The notes beneath the pieces are model-generated. The model was not told the DNA's origin. It made no database searches and saw only the letters and a program-made list of their open reading frames with translations. Shown here piece by piece: positions 48,623 through 60,012 of a stretch of DNA of 64,000 nucleotides (its first letter is position 1; every line of letters begins with the position of its first letter). The stretch is from Dryococelus australis (lineage: Eukaryota > Arthropoda > Insecta > Phasmatodea > Phasmatidae): positions 20,536,295 through 20,600,294 of the forward strand of contig CM057002.1 of assembly GCA_029891345.1 (NCBI GenBank). Reading direction: 5' to 3'. The position numbers and the translations under genes are program-made.

Positions 48623-48639
48623 TCCTTTGTGAAATGTCA

Positions 48640-49580
48640 CTTCAGAAAGAAACAGCAAATAGGCGAAATTCCAGAAGAAGCTGACGCACCAGAGTTTGAC
48701 ATGGAGGAACTAACTAGGGTGGTGTATCAATTGAAGAATGGGAAAGCAGCGCTCCCTCCTACAATTCAAAGCAAGCAACTGAATGAATAAAGCTCCTGTC
48801 CCCTCTCTACTAGTTATTCATCTCTATTAATAAGAAAATGTTTCCAAACACTCTGTTTCCTGTAGCAGTTCTGATTAATGCATGCAATATTTTGAATTCT
48901 TTCCTATCGACTGGGTTTTTATGGTGGCTATGCCTGTTTTTTTCCCAGTCTCTTCTAGTGATAGCTTAGCTATAAGTACACTTAGGGAGGTAGTCATGGC
49001 CCCAATTGCAGGCCTTGGCTGCCCAATTCCTCTCTGCTGTGATGCATGTCTCCTTGCATTATTCCCTATCCTGTAGGCGTACGGGGTTAGCCCTGAGACG
49101 CAATAAAATCCCGCCCTACCCACCGGGCTTTCACTTAAATCTTAGTTATAGTGTAGTTAGAGAAAAAAATGGTTATGACGGCTTTGGAGCAGAGATAATG
49201 AATATAAACTTCTCGAGAATAAAAGTTCAATTATTAAAAAGTCTGCGGATGCTGTATAAGGATGGAAGAAGGTTCCTGAAGACCCAAGACCCTACCGATC
49301 TCCTACAGTGCTTCCAGTACTAGGCAAAGTCTACGAGAAGCTAATCAACAGACGACTCATAATGGCTTTCAAGCCAAAAAATAACCCAAAATGAAAGATA
49401 AAGTGGCTTTCGCAAAAGAATGGGCACAGACACTTTGCTTTGCATGATGTGATGAGGTACGTGAAGAATACCCAAGCGAAGTATATACTGGGGGTGTTCC
49501 AGGATATAGGAGGAATTTTTGAAGATGCGCGATGGCCGGAGGTGATGTTCCAATTGAAGAGTAGCATATGGCAAGGTTAA
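48640..49580 (+). pseudogene. Degenerate R1-like non-LTR retrotransposon reverse transcriptase remnant
   Basis: Three broken pieces of an RT domain are visible. At about 48690-48750 the frame reads FDMEELTRVVYQLKNGKAA, the segment before the RT core. At 49284-49392 it reads PYRSPTVLPVLGKVYEKLIN, the Y-RPI-LLP-LGK-EKLI block, and stops. After a stop and frameshift, 49395-49580 gives SGFRKRMGTDT, then KYILGVFQDIGGIFEDARWP, which matches motif A (F.D..GAF....WP) of R1/TRAS-type elements with the Asp kept. About 500 bp of other sequence separates pieces one and two. Several stops and frameshifts make it non-functional. Family placement is from motif recall and needs a search. Confidence 0.75.
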
Positions 49581-49683
49581 TATAAACAAAGTGGCAAGTC
49601 CAGCCGAGTATAAAACATAGATCACCTGAGCGGCACGCCAGCTAAAATGACTGTTGGTGATGTTGGAATGTTTTTATATCCAT

Positions 49684-50115
49684 GCATTTCTAATACTGGA
49701 CTGCGTCTGAAAATATTTTTTTTTCAATATTTACAGATTTACATTTTTTGTTTCCTGTTGAACTTGTTTTATTAGGATGTTCACGCCATTATTAAGAAAC
49801 CGTGTATGCACTAACAAACACCGTTACTATCCTAACTGTCACAAAAAAATTCGAACAAATACTCGAGCTGTATTTTTCGAACAAAGACAATCGACTGAGT
49901 GACCAAACAAATATGTACATGGTTTATTCAACAAAATATTTTGTTGAGAGCCAAATTTTTTTTTTGGCCCAACACACGTGTAATAGGTTAGGCGGGCGAG
50001 AACAATTAATTTTGTTGCATTTAATGTTTTGCCTGCTCAACGAAATATTTAGTTGGGGCAACCAAATGTATTTTTTATCCTATGCACGCGAATGTTTTGT
50101 CGGCTGTTATCTCAG
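49684..50115 (+). repeat. R4 interspersed repeat, copy 2
   Basis: Aligns with 29757-30170. It contains the palindrome CAACAAAATATTTTGTTG (about 49929-49946) and AATTAATTTTGTTGCATTTA. A 143-codon frame across it is not preserved in copy 1, so it is not coding. Confidence 0.75.
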
Positions 50116-50251
50116 TGCAGTCCAACTAATAATCAATGAGACCCAAGCCCCGTTTCCACAGCTTCGCGCGGCCAATAAGAGGCAGGGTTCGCTCACATCA
50201 CAGGAATCTCCACGGCATTTCGCTTCTGTGTAGTTACCTATTCCGTGGCAT

Positions 50252-50608
50252 AGGCTGTTGACGGTAAACCGAGCATTTTCGAAAACCCTGCTTAAGAACT
50301 ACTTTCATGCACATATTGTATTATTGCTCCATGTGTAACATTAACATTGTCGTGTAGGGCCTGATCACTTTATTTATGCGTCAGTTAGGCGAGACAGTGA
50401 AATTATTAGAAAACTTAATCTTTTACAAAAATGTCAATTCTTACGAAAATGTGCGCTGAGAATAAAGAAGTAAAAATAAAACATTTGAGTATTCACATAT
50501 GTTTACCTAGCACTTTCAATACCACGTTAAGATAGGCAGCTACTTTCCCTCCATCGTTGCCAACTTTACTGGGCGTAAACCAGCCAGTGTGCCCTTTGAA
50601 ATATACAG
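50252..50608 (+). mobile_element. M1 element, right end missing
   Basis: Left end AGGCTGTTGACGGTAAACCG, interior up to CTTTGAAATATACAGAATG; the right 60 bp including the TIR are replaced by other sequence. Confidence 0.85.
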
Positions 50609-50845
50609 AATGTCAGGAAATTCGCAGGTACGGACTGCACCACACGAATCTGTCGTCAGAACTAAGTAAAGAAATTTGTTTTGTAAAACAACGCAAGGCC
50701 CTTATTTTACGAGAAGATAGCGCGACTTTATTTCACGTCAAGCACAGCATCCATGACGTCGAAATGCCACAACAGGTGTCCGAAGCTTGCTATTGCCCTT
50801 AGCGATGCACTCAGCTTGGCCGCCGGATGCTCTCACGGTCATCGC
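50609..50845. other. Spacer before the 59-bp satellite
   Basis: No recognised element. Confidence 0.4.
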
Positions 50846-51735
50846 CATGTCTCAGTACTCACTGCATGCGAACTCTGCGGCGTCTTTGACACTGCTGAGC
50901 TCGCCATGTCTCAGTACTCACTGCATGCGAACTCTGCGGCGTCCTTGACACTGCTGAGCTCGCCATGTCTCAGTACTCACTGCATGCGAACTCTGCGGCG
51001 TCTTTGACACTGCTGAGCTCGACACGTTCGTACTCCACTGCATGCGAACTCTGCGGCGTCTTTGACACTGCTGAGCTCGCCATGTCTCAGTACTCACTGC
51101 ATGCGAACTCTGCGGCGTCTTTGACACTGCTGAGCTCGCCATGTCTCAGTACTCACTGCATGCGAACTCTGCGGCGTCTTTGACACTGCTGAGCTCGCCA
51201 TGTCTCAGTACTCACTGCATGCGAACTCTGCGGCGTCTTTGACACTGCTGAGCTCGCCATGTCTCAGTACTCACTGCATGCGAACTCTGCGGCGTCTTTG
51301 ACACTGCTGAGCTCGACACGTTCGTACTCCACTGCATGCGAACTCTGCGGCGTCTTTGACACTGCTGAGCTCGCCATGTCTCAGTACTCACTGCATGCGA
51401 ACTCTGCGGCGTCCTTGACACTGCTGAGCTCGCCATGTCTCAGTACTCACTGCATGCGAACTCTGCGGCGTCTTTGACACTGCTGAGCTCGACACGTTCG
51501 TACTCCACTGCATGCGAACTCTGCGGCGTCTTTGACACTGCTGAGCTTGCCATGTCTCAGTACTCACTGCATGCGAACTCTGCGGCGTCTTTGACACTGC
51601 TGAGCTCGCCATGTCTCAGTACTCACTGCATGCGAACTCTGCGGCGTCTTTGACACTACTGAGCTCGCCATGTCTCAGTACTCACTGCATGCGAACTCTG
51701 CGGCGTCTTTGACACTACTGAGCTCGACACGTTCG
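50846..51735. repeat. 59/58-bp satellite, about 15 units
   Basis: Type A units (59 bp) start CATGTCTCAGTACTCACTGC. Type B units (58 bp) start GACACGTTCGTACTCCACTG. Both continue ATGCGAACTCTGCGGCGTCT and end at GAGCTC. The order is AAABAAAABAABAAA then partial B. Frames of 72-74 codons recur every 294 or 176 bp only because of this order. Confidence 0.96.
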
Positions 51736-51802
51736 TTTTCCGTATTACTTACCACCGACAGATTAGTTGCCGCATTGTCACACCACCTCACCTCTATCTG
51801 AA

Positions 51803-52225
51803 GTATATTCACGCTAAAATGAGCACTTTTGTAAACCCTGCTTAAGAACCACTTGTATGCAAGTTGTGTATTCACTCGCCTTATGTAAACTCAACATAGC
51901 CGTGGGCCTCGTCACTTTATTCATGCGTCGGTCAAGTGAAACTGTGAAATGATTGGAAAAGTGCATATTTTACAAATACGCTCGTTTTTACTCGTCTATG
52001 CATTAAAAAAAAAAAACGACAGAAACCGAAATAAATAATTTTAAGTTATCACAAATGGTTACATAATACTTTTTATTCGACGATAAAAGGTGGAACTACT
52101 TTCCATCCCGTGCTACCAACTTTACTGGGCGCATGTCACTCGGTAAGCCCGTTAAAATATATGCAGGCAGAAACAGTGACTATTTTCTGTGGTTCATTTC
52201 AAAAGTGCTCACTTTATCGTGAACC
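51803..52225 (+). mobile_element. M1 TIR element, eroded ends
   Basis: Left end TATATTCACGCTAAAATGAG; right end CACTTTATCGTGAACCACAT. Interior complete. It begins about 65 bp after the 59-bp satellite. Confidence 0.88.
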
Positions 52226-52364
52226 ACATGTTTGCTACAATGGTTTCCGGACGTTTAATGTCATTTCTCTCGTAAACGAAGGGTCTTGTGCATTTTTACC
52301 GACAGTGTTTTCTACTTTATTTTGATCACAGATTGGTATGGTGCAGTCCGTATCCGCTGATTAT

Positions 52365-52597
52365 AGGTTAGTCACGGTAAAATGAGCACTTTTGAAAGCC
52401 TTATTTGGAATAATAATCAATAAATATATTTTATTTTAGACTTAGACGTTAACTTCCGAGTGCGGTGGAATAAATACACTGTATTTATTCCTTGCATGGC
52501 AATATTTATATAAAAAGCTTGTTAAAGGTTTGAAAAAATGTCCGAAAGGAAAAGTAACTAGGACCTCAAAAGTGCTCACTTTACCGTGAACAGCCTA
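52365..52597 (+). mobile_element. M1-short element, copy 2
   Basis: Ends AGGTTAGTCACGGTAAAATG and CACTTTACCGTGAACAGCCT. Interior shares AATAAATATATTTTATTT, CACTGTATTTATTCC and GCATGGCAATATTTATAT with the copy at 31244. Confidence 0.88.
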
Positions 52598-52631
52598 TAC
52601 CTGACATTCTGTATGCTGCTAGGGAAAGTGT

Positions 52632-52672
52632 CGTTTTTCAAATGTTGACTTCAAAAGTGCTCACGAAGGCTG
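52632..52672 (+). mobile_element. M1 3' fragment
   Basis: TTGACTTCAAAAGTGCTCAC followed by GAAGGCTGT; a short remnant only. Confidence 0.55.
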
Positions 52673-53247
52673 TCATCGGCCGAGAAGCGCGGCTCGTCTG
52701 AGGCTCGGGGTGCCTTTGTTGTTTAGAGCACTAGAGTTCCAGCCAACGAGCCGTGCGCTGAGATGTCTGCGTTAGCGACTGGGGGGGGAAAAAAACTGGA
52801 TTTAATTAAACTTGGCACCAGGCCCTCCAAGGACGTGGGGCCGTGCCGTGTTTGAAGCAAGAGTTTTGAAGTGATGCTTAAGGGGGGGAAAAAAAGGGGG
52901 GGGAGGTTTGTCCCTAAAAAAATGTATGGGGAAAGCCAACAGCTTTTGACGAGGGAAGAAGAGTCCGTGAAGATGAAGACTTTTTTTTTAGAAATGGGTA
53001 AGTGGCAGTTCGCGGTGCTGAAAAATGCGATGTACTAGACATGCGGGGAGATCGCTACAGCAAGCGCACCTTAGATACAGAACTTAATCCCGCTATCTGA
53101 TCATCTCATCAATAACACTGTCATAATTTTATTTATTTATTACATTTTTTTTTAGTGCCAGCGAAATAGACACAACGACTAAACCAGGCTGGAAATGGAA
53201 AAAAGCGGAAAGGAAAAACTATACGGAAACATAGAAAAAAAAAAAGT
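52673..53247. other. Unrecognised spacer with G and A runs
   Basis: Contains GGGGGGGAAAAAA-type runs near 52780 and 52885. No gene. Confidence 0.4.
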
Positions 53248-53860
53248 TTGGCTGTGTTGGGGACACGGCCGTTTGTTTTTGCGTGAATACGTCTACGTTG
53301 ATACGCTTGGGCGCCTTGAAGTTTATTTACGTTCCCGGCACCGCTTCACTCGATCATATGGTGTTTTATGGATATCACTGGACTGCTTTTGAGATGCTCT
53401 TTCCAACCGTATACGATTTCTGTATTTCGACTTGGCTTTTTGACGAGCATAGGCCCAAATTGTGTTGTTTTCTTTATTGTTTACATTAAACCCACGCCAC
53501 ACAGATGTTATTATACACAAAAATCGATTGACCATGACGAGATCTGTCGATGAAAATGTAAACGAGAGTCGTAGCTTCTCCTAGTCAAAAGTTATACTAC
53601 GCGGAAGTTATGAGATGCGGCGAAACGAACTCAAAATTCCCCCCCCCCCCCCTTTCCAGCCGTGCACGATGCTTCGCAGTCCTCACTAAACGTAACATAT
53701 TCCTTGATCCCTTGGCAATCAAGTGGTGTAATTTAATTTTGAATTTAGACTATATATTCGGAGCTGCAATGCCGAACTGTATCCCCCGATTTTATCATCG
53801 GGTTTTTTGAATTGCCTCCCACTATGGTTGCAAATTTAAAGACACATTCTCGCCAAAAAA
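53248..53860 (+). repeat. Repeat W, copy 2
   Basis: Start TTGGCTGTGTTGGGGACACG, end AAATTTAAAGACACATTCTC. A C run (about 53640-53652) replaces the CCCCCCACCCC part of copy 1. Confidence 0.85.
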
Positions 53861-54431
53861 AAATTCTAGTCGCGTATTCGAATAGACAAATACCACTTTG
53901 GAATTTGGCAGTTCTCGAATTCAAGCTTCGAGCAAAGGTTCTCGATTATTATAGGTATTAGATTACAAAATAATTGATCTATATGGATATTTGATTCTGG
54001 CCATCACCAGCAGTGGGTTAAGAAAGTAGCGAGTCGAATCCTAAAGCAGGTTTTACACGACACAAGATGGGTGCAAAACTTGCGCAAGATGGCGAGCTTG
54101 CACGAGAATTTCTTGCGCAAAATCCTAGTGCAAGGCACATCTTGCGCGAATTGAGAAGATGTTGGACGGCCTATTTTTTCGAGCAAGACAATGCGTGTTT
54201 CGCGGAACGAATGATACTATTGGCCCTTCTATGCCGGTCATGTCACCTGTGGTATAGCTACCATAAAGGTAAAAGAAAATCGTAATTTGTTGTGTGCGGA
54301 GAAGAATACAGGAGAATATCATATTTCGCGCATTCGGTTTTTTTTTTTTTTTTTTTTAAATAGTGAAAACAATTCAATAGCTTGAAGCAGATACCTTGTT
54401 GAAGTAAGCATCCTCATGTTCTATATTGATT
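53861..54431. other. Unrecognised spacer with T run
   Basis: T homopolymer at about 54341-54357. TTGCGCAAGATG and CTTGCGCAAAATC near 54080-54125 are near-inverted. A 72-codon frame has no known motif. Confidence 0.4.
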
Positions 54432-55200
54432 AGGTTGTTCACAATAGACTGAGCTCTTTTGAAGACTCTGCTTAAGATTTACTCATAAAGGCTGTTCACG
54501 ATAAAGTGAGCACTTTTGAAATCAACCATAGAAAAAATGACAGTCTCTACCTGCATATATTTTAACGAGCACACTGAGTGACATGCGCCCTGTAAAGTTG
54601 GTAACGATTGATGGGAAGTAGTTCCACATCTTAACGTCGAATAAAAAGTGTTAGGTAACTATTTGTGACAACTTAAATTATATTATTTCGCTTTCTGTTT
54701 TTTTTTTAATGCATCGAAGTGTAAAATTGAGCAGATTTGTAAAATATTCACTTTTCTAACAATTTTACATATTCACTTGACCGACGTATGAATAAAGTGA
54801 TGAGGCCTATGGCAATGGTAATTTTACATAAGATGATATAACACACAACGTGCATACAAGTAGATCTTAAGCAGGGCTTTCAAAACTGCTCTTTTTACCG
54901 CCAACAGCCTATATAAACATTGTGTACTCTTCCATCACATGTAAAATTAACATTTCCGTGGATTTGGCCAATTTTTTTCATGTTTCAGTCAAGTAAAATG
55001 CAAAATTGTAAAGAAGAAAGAAAAAAAGGAAATATTTCAGAAATTTTCTCATTCTTAAGCTCATGTGCCTTTCAAAAATAGAAACAATAAGAAATCGTTC
55101 CAGTATTCAGAAATGTGGGTAAATCCCCCAACACTTTTTTACTCAACGATAAGTTATGGAACTACAGTAGTTTTGCTCCGTCGTTACCAACTTTACTGGC
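54432..55200 (+). mobile_element. M1 element interrupted by a second M1 element
   Basis: The left arm (54432-54487) reads AGGTTGTTCACAATAGACTG and CTTAAGATTTACTCATA. It resumes at 54911 with TATAAACATTGTGTACTCTT and runs to about 55200 (GTTACCAACTTTACTGGC), where it is truncated. The inner M1 copy sits at a duplicated TA. Confidence 0.88.
54488..54910 (-). mobile_element. M1 TIR element nested in another M1
   Basis: Ends AAGGCTGTTCACGATAAAGT and TTTACCGCCAACAGCCTA, flanked by TA. It runs opposite to its host copy. Confidence 0.92.
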
Positions 55201-55485
55201 AGAACCTGTAACATCATCGTCTGTTAGGTACCAACTAATTCTGACGACAGAGAGAATTCATCTTTAATGCTAAGTGTGTTCTCGTTTCGAATGAAGTTCA
55301 CGTGGCATTCTCGTATGAAATTTTTAAGTGTAGTCTATTCGCCGTACCATCACACTTTTGTAATAGAACCTTTAAAAATCATACTACTCATGAGCTGTTT
55401 GGCTGTTTCTTAATTATGTCATATACCACAAGCGTTTTTTATTTGTGTTAATTTTAACTTTAACGTATATTTTACTCATGAATTA

Positions 55486-57296
55486 AAGGCTGTTCACGGT
55501 AAAATGAGCACTTTTGAAAGCCCTTTTTTAGATCTACTTTCATGCACATTGTGTATTAACACTGTTATGGGCCTCATCACTTTATTCGTGCGTCGGTTAA
55601 GTGAAACTTACATTATTAGAATAGTAAATATTTCACGAATATGCTTTCTTTATACACTTCGATACATTAAAAAAAGTACAGAGCGAAATAAATATTTTTT
55701 AAGTTATTACAAATGGTTACTTAACGCTTTTAACCTGACATTAAGATATGGAAATATTTTCCCTCCATCATTACCAACTTTATTGGGCGAATGTCACTTA
55801 GTGTTCCCGTTAATATATATGCCTGTAGGAGCAATGACTTTTTTTCTAAGATAGATTTTGTCATGTGTTAAATAGACACAATGTGTGGAGAGTTTATAGC
55901 CACACGTTTGGGCCTTCAAATTAAACCTGTAACACTTCTGATATGTGTCACAATATTACGGCCACTCTCATTGGCTATAAAATATTATTTCTGAGATATG
56001 TAATATAAGATATGAATGTGTAATGTAATGATAAAATATCGTTGTATATGTGCGTGAGTCTGATAGGTTATATTAATGATATACCTCGGCTGAACTAGTA
56101 TGCTGCCACGGTAAAAAAATCTGTGTATTCATTCAAATTTTCATCACCTCTGTAATTTGAAACAATTGGATCCTTAATTCGAATAAACAAACAGAGAAGT
56201 CTTAATTCACGTAAAAGAAACGAATAAAATTACTTTGATTGTAATAGTGATGAATGGTTTTAACAAGAGCTAACTGAACCAAACCAAATTAAAATTATAT
56301 GGTACTTTTGCAGAACTTTAGTTACGAAATATTATACTAACAAACAACACCAGCCTGCACATTGAACATCAACTGATTTATCAACATTTGACTTTACTAG
56401 TTCTGGTGTCATAAATACATCTACATTTGCTTGAGGAAAAATACTACTTAGCTGTGTCGATAGCGGAAAATAACCGCAACTCTGCCGATGTCGTGGAGTC
56501 ATCCTTCACTGGTGTAGAACCCAGGAACAGCTCTCCCGCTCACCACGGACAGCACATCTCCAGGTGGTGCTCAGCGAACTCGTCATCTGCGGGCCGGAAC
56601 AGCGGAGGTGGGTGCAGAACCGGAACCTCGCCAGAATCCGCAGCCAGTAGCTCTCCTCTCGCAGAATTGCCTCTCCGAACACCAGACACCGCGTCGTCCT
56701 TGGTGCGAAGTCGAAAACCCTGAAGTCCTCCTTTACTGGGCCGTCCTTCCTTCCGGGCTCATCGTACAGCTTATGTCGAGTTACTTCTTCTTTTAAACAT
56801 ATATACGCTCAGCAGTTCAATAGTGCGTGAATAATTATGTATCTCCATCATAAATATCAAGTCTTGTCAATCAAATATTATAGATTATCTTTCATACTCA
56901 GGACTGACTTATTTTCTAGCTGGCCTCTCACTGATTCCAAATTAGAATGAATAATTTGTTTGTTCTATCAGACTATTGTTCGCAAAAAAAATGTGATTAG
57001 GCCGGCTGATGTAGCCTGATTCTACTGGGAAAACAGAAGCTAGTGCTTGTTACAAAGACAAATACTTATGCAAAGAAACCATAGATAATCATTAGACTTG
57101 CATAGCATACACAACACAACTGTCAAAATAAATAGGTTTAAACATATCACATTGAACATACGTTAAACATCTTATACGTTGCATTTAAAGTTTGGCATTT
57201 AAATCAAATTTAGGGAGACATAGAATAATCATAATCAAGTCATAAATATTGAAGTGTTACAATTTGAAAAGTGCTCATTTTATCGTGAACAGCCTT
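55486..57296 (+). mobile_element. M1 element split by a solo LTR
   Basis: The left arm (55486-55858) starts AAGGCTGTTCACGGTAAAAT. The right arm (57262-57296) is ATTTGAAAAGTGCTCATTTT plus ATCGTGAACAGCCTT. TA is duplicated outside. ATTT is duplicated around the LTR. Confidence 0.88.
55859..57261. mobile_element. Solo LTR, 1403 bp, with ATTT target duplication
   Basis: Begins TGTCATGTGTTA and ends GTGTTACA; ATTT at 55855-55858 and 57262-57265. It aligns in order with the LTR at 14533-15938 (lengths 1403 and 1406). The GC-rich middle (56430-56790) has open frames on both strands, including a 98-codon plus frame, none conserved with the other copy as far as I can see. Confidence 0.82.
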
Positions 57297-57514
57297 TATA
57301 ATATTTCATCAATAACTAATATGAATAAGGACACGGAGAAAATAGATGTTTTGGTAGTGCCTAGCAAGAAATATATCTTACGCAAAATATTATTACACCA
57401 AAGGGGCTTTGGTGTGATTTGATGATCATTATTTCCACGAGTCGGAAGAATATGCAGGAAGTAGAACCTGAGCAGAACTTCAGAAAAGTAGAGAGCAACC
57501 GTGAATGGACTATA

Positions 57515-57988
57515 CGAAACCTCGAGCGAAACACATCCTGCATCTCGTGTAAAACCTGCTCTAGCGGGATGCTGTTCCTGGTCGAGATGAAAGGCAGAGA
57601 GGGCAGCAACAACACGCGGATAACAAAAAAGCCTGTGGAAAGCCGGCGCGGCGGAGTGAGAAGGGACTCCATTGTCGTCGACGGTCGACGCGGCGCCACA
57701 TCTTCTGGGGCTGAAGGGGTGAGTCGCCCCCTAGCGCCAGGGTTGCCACAAGGGAAACAAATAAAGCACTATATTTATCTTGGTAACATGCACTAGTACT
57801 TCGAGTTATTATGGCGTGTCTGGCTTAAGGGCGTGTAGCGTCGGAGCTCGAAGCTGTTCATGCTCTGTCATTCCGGCCGGCGAATGACCATCTCGACAGC
57901 CACGTTCGATGTCGGTAACCTTGACCTTCGACCTCGAACCCAATGACTTTGACCTTGAAAATTCCAAAATTTTATAAAAACAATTGGT
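57515..57988. other. Unrecognised, GC-richer
   Basis: The 125-codon plus frame 57419-57796 starts inside R3, so it is not accepted as a gene. TTGACCTTCGACC and TTTGACCTTGAAA are short direct repeats near 57920-57960. Confidence 0.4.
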
Positions 57989-58620
57989 TTTGGCTGTGTT
58001 GGGGTCACAACCGTTTGTTTTGAGCCAATACGTCTACGTTGACACGATCGGAGGCATTGATCCTTTTTTTTTACGTTCGCGACACCACTTCACTCGATCA
58101 TATGGGGTTTTATGGGTATCACTGGATTACTTTCGAGATGCTCTATCCAACCGTATACGATTTATGTATTTTGACTTGGCTTTTTGACGAGTATAGACCA
58201 TCATTGTGTAAAGTTTTCTTAATTTTTTACATTAAACTCGTACAATTTCACCATAACCACGCCACACAAATGTTTTATACACGCAATCGATTGACCTTGA
58301 CGAGAGCTGTCGATTGAAACTTAAACAATATTCGTAGCTTCTCCTAGTCAAAAGTTATACTACGCGGAAGTTATGAGACGCGGCGATACGAACTCAAAAT
58401 TGCCCCCCCCCCCCCCAATTCTGTGCGCGATGCTTCGCAGTCCTCACTAAACGTAATATATTTTTTGACCTTTTGGCAATCGAGTGGTGTAATTGAATTT
58501 TGAATGTATATGATACATTCGGAGCTGCAATGCCAAACTGTATCCCCCGATTTTGTTAGCATCGGATTTCCTGGATTGCCGCCCACTATGGTCGCAAATT
58601 TAAAGACTCACGTCAAAAAC
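57989..58620 (+). repeat. Repeat W, copy 3
   Basis: Start TTTTGGCTGTGTTGGGGTCA, end AAATTTAAAGACTCACGTCA. C run at 58403-58416. Confidence 0.85.
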
Positions 58621-59373
58621 ACAGAATATAAAAAAATTTAAAAATGTCTCATTCGAGTCCTTAAATGGGTAAAACGGATTGAAGGCTCCTCGATGCGAGG
58701 GACTAAAAGTCCTCCGAGGAGCAATAGGATTCGAGGTCCTAAGCAAGATGAGCCACTCAATCCTCAGAGCAGTCAAAGCGGATGCAAGGCTCCGAGCCTG
58801 GTCCAGAAGATCGGACGGATCAGTGGACATGACCAACCCTTCCCAAATAGCCATCTTGTACATACCACATACTGACCCCCTACCTCCACCCCCTCAACCC
58901 ACATCGTGCCTCAGTCATCTCACCTACTCCCCAATCCCAACATTCCCTAAATCATAAAAGTCGTGGAAAATCTTTAAAATATATACATATATTAAAATTT
59001 ATATATGTGTTTTTAAAGGCTTCGAGAAAATAAATTTGAAGGGGCATATATATGAACACAAATAAATAAAAAATCCAGATAATATTATTTAAATATGACA
59101 TATTATTTAAAGACTTGCGTGTGATGTTTGTTACCTTCACTTCATCCTCTTAAGGACTCCACTCTCGTATAGATGGCGCGTCACACATCCTTCTGGCACG
59201 ACCAGCAGGCGACTGACCCCCACCACTATTTTTTCGTTGGTTGATACCTCACACCGCTCCCCCTCCAGCCCATAGCTCGACTGATTAGTCAGGTCCAATA
59301 TAACCCTCCATCTCCTCTAACATCCCAATTGGATTTTCGACACATTTCCTCCCCTGGAAATTCTTGGTGGGCC
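58621..59373. other. Unrecognised, C-rich then AT-rich
   Basis: A C-rich patch at 58860-58950 and a second near 59215-59330. Overlapping short frames on both strands, no motif. Confidence 0.4.
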
Positions 59374-59701
59374 TATAGTCTATTCACGGTTTCTTCACAC
59401 TTTTTGGAAACAAACCTTTGGAAAATCACCCCAATGTAAGACGTGTTTTGTTGCTTCCTAGTTATGTCATTTATCACATGCGTTTTATAATTGTGTTAAT
59501 TAGAAATTACTTAATATTTTGTAAAATTAAACTTTTCCTCATATTTTATCTATAAATTTCATTATTCTGTATATAACTGATATGAGTGAAAATAGTTTTG
59601 TTGTAAATGCCTAGTAATAAATAGTTCAGATGGAAAATATTATTAAACCGAGGGCGCACGCATGCGGTACGTTGTACCTTTGGTGTAACTTTCTAGACTT
59701 A

Positions 59702-59928
59702 GGGCCTGTATTACGATCTCTAGATAAATGTGTGGAATAGCTATTCCATATATAAGCTATTTGATGGTAATGTGCATTATGAACAATTCCTTAGTTACGT
59801 TATCCTTTAGGTGAGCATTTCAAGGTGTTGGTTCGTTACTGTGTATATTGGAAATAAAAGTCACTATACTTATAGTGTTATAGCTAATGATCGATCAGTT
59901 GTCAGTAATGAATGCGAGATGTGTTTTG

Positions 59929-60012
<84 letters not shown>

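Larger units (their letters stand above)
55331..57514. mobile_element. R3 element carrying a nested M1 and solo LTR
   Basis: The left arm (55331-55485) starts TAGTCTATTCGCCGTACCAT and has CTTAATTATGTCATATACCA. The right arm (57299-57514) has ATGTTTTGGTAGTGCCTAG and AGAACTTCAGAAAAGTAG, and ends GTGAATGGACTATA. The two arms match neighbouring halves of the copy at 59374-60850. Between them lie M1 and, inside it, a solo LTR. Confidence 0.8.

Noticed and set aside
18035-55854. Recurring peptide LPTLLG..HSV..LKYMQ in frames across the window
   Set aside because: It is the translation of the M1 MITE interior; M1 copies are full of indels and stops in that frame.
15009-57016. Gene-capturing (Pack-type) TIR elements with ACACCAGCC ends around GC-rich exon-like DNA at 15009-15700 and 56352-57016
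   Set aside because: Homology between the two loci extends past those ends to TG...CA termini with 4-bp duplications, so the blocks are solo LTRs and the CACCAGCC pair is internal.
57419-57796. A 125-codon gene
   Set aside because: Its first third lies inside the right arm of the R3 element.
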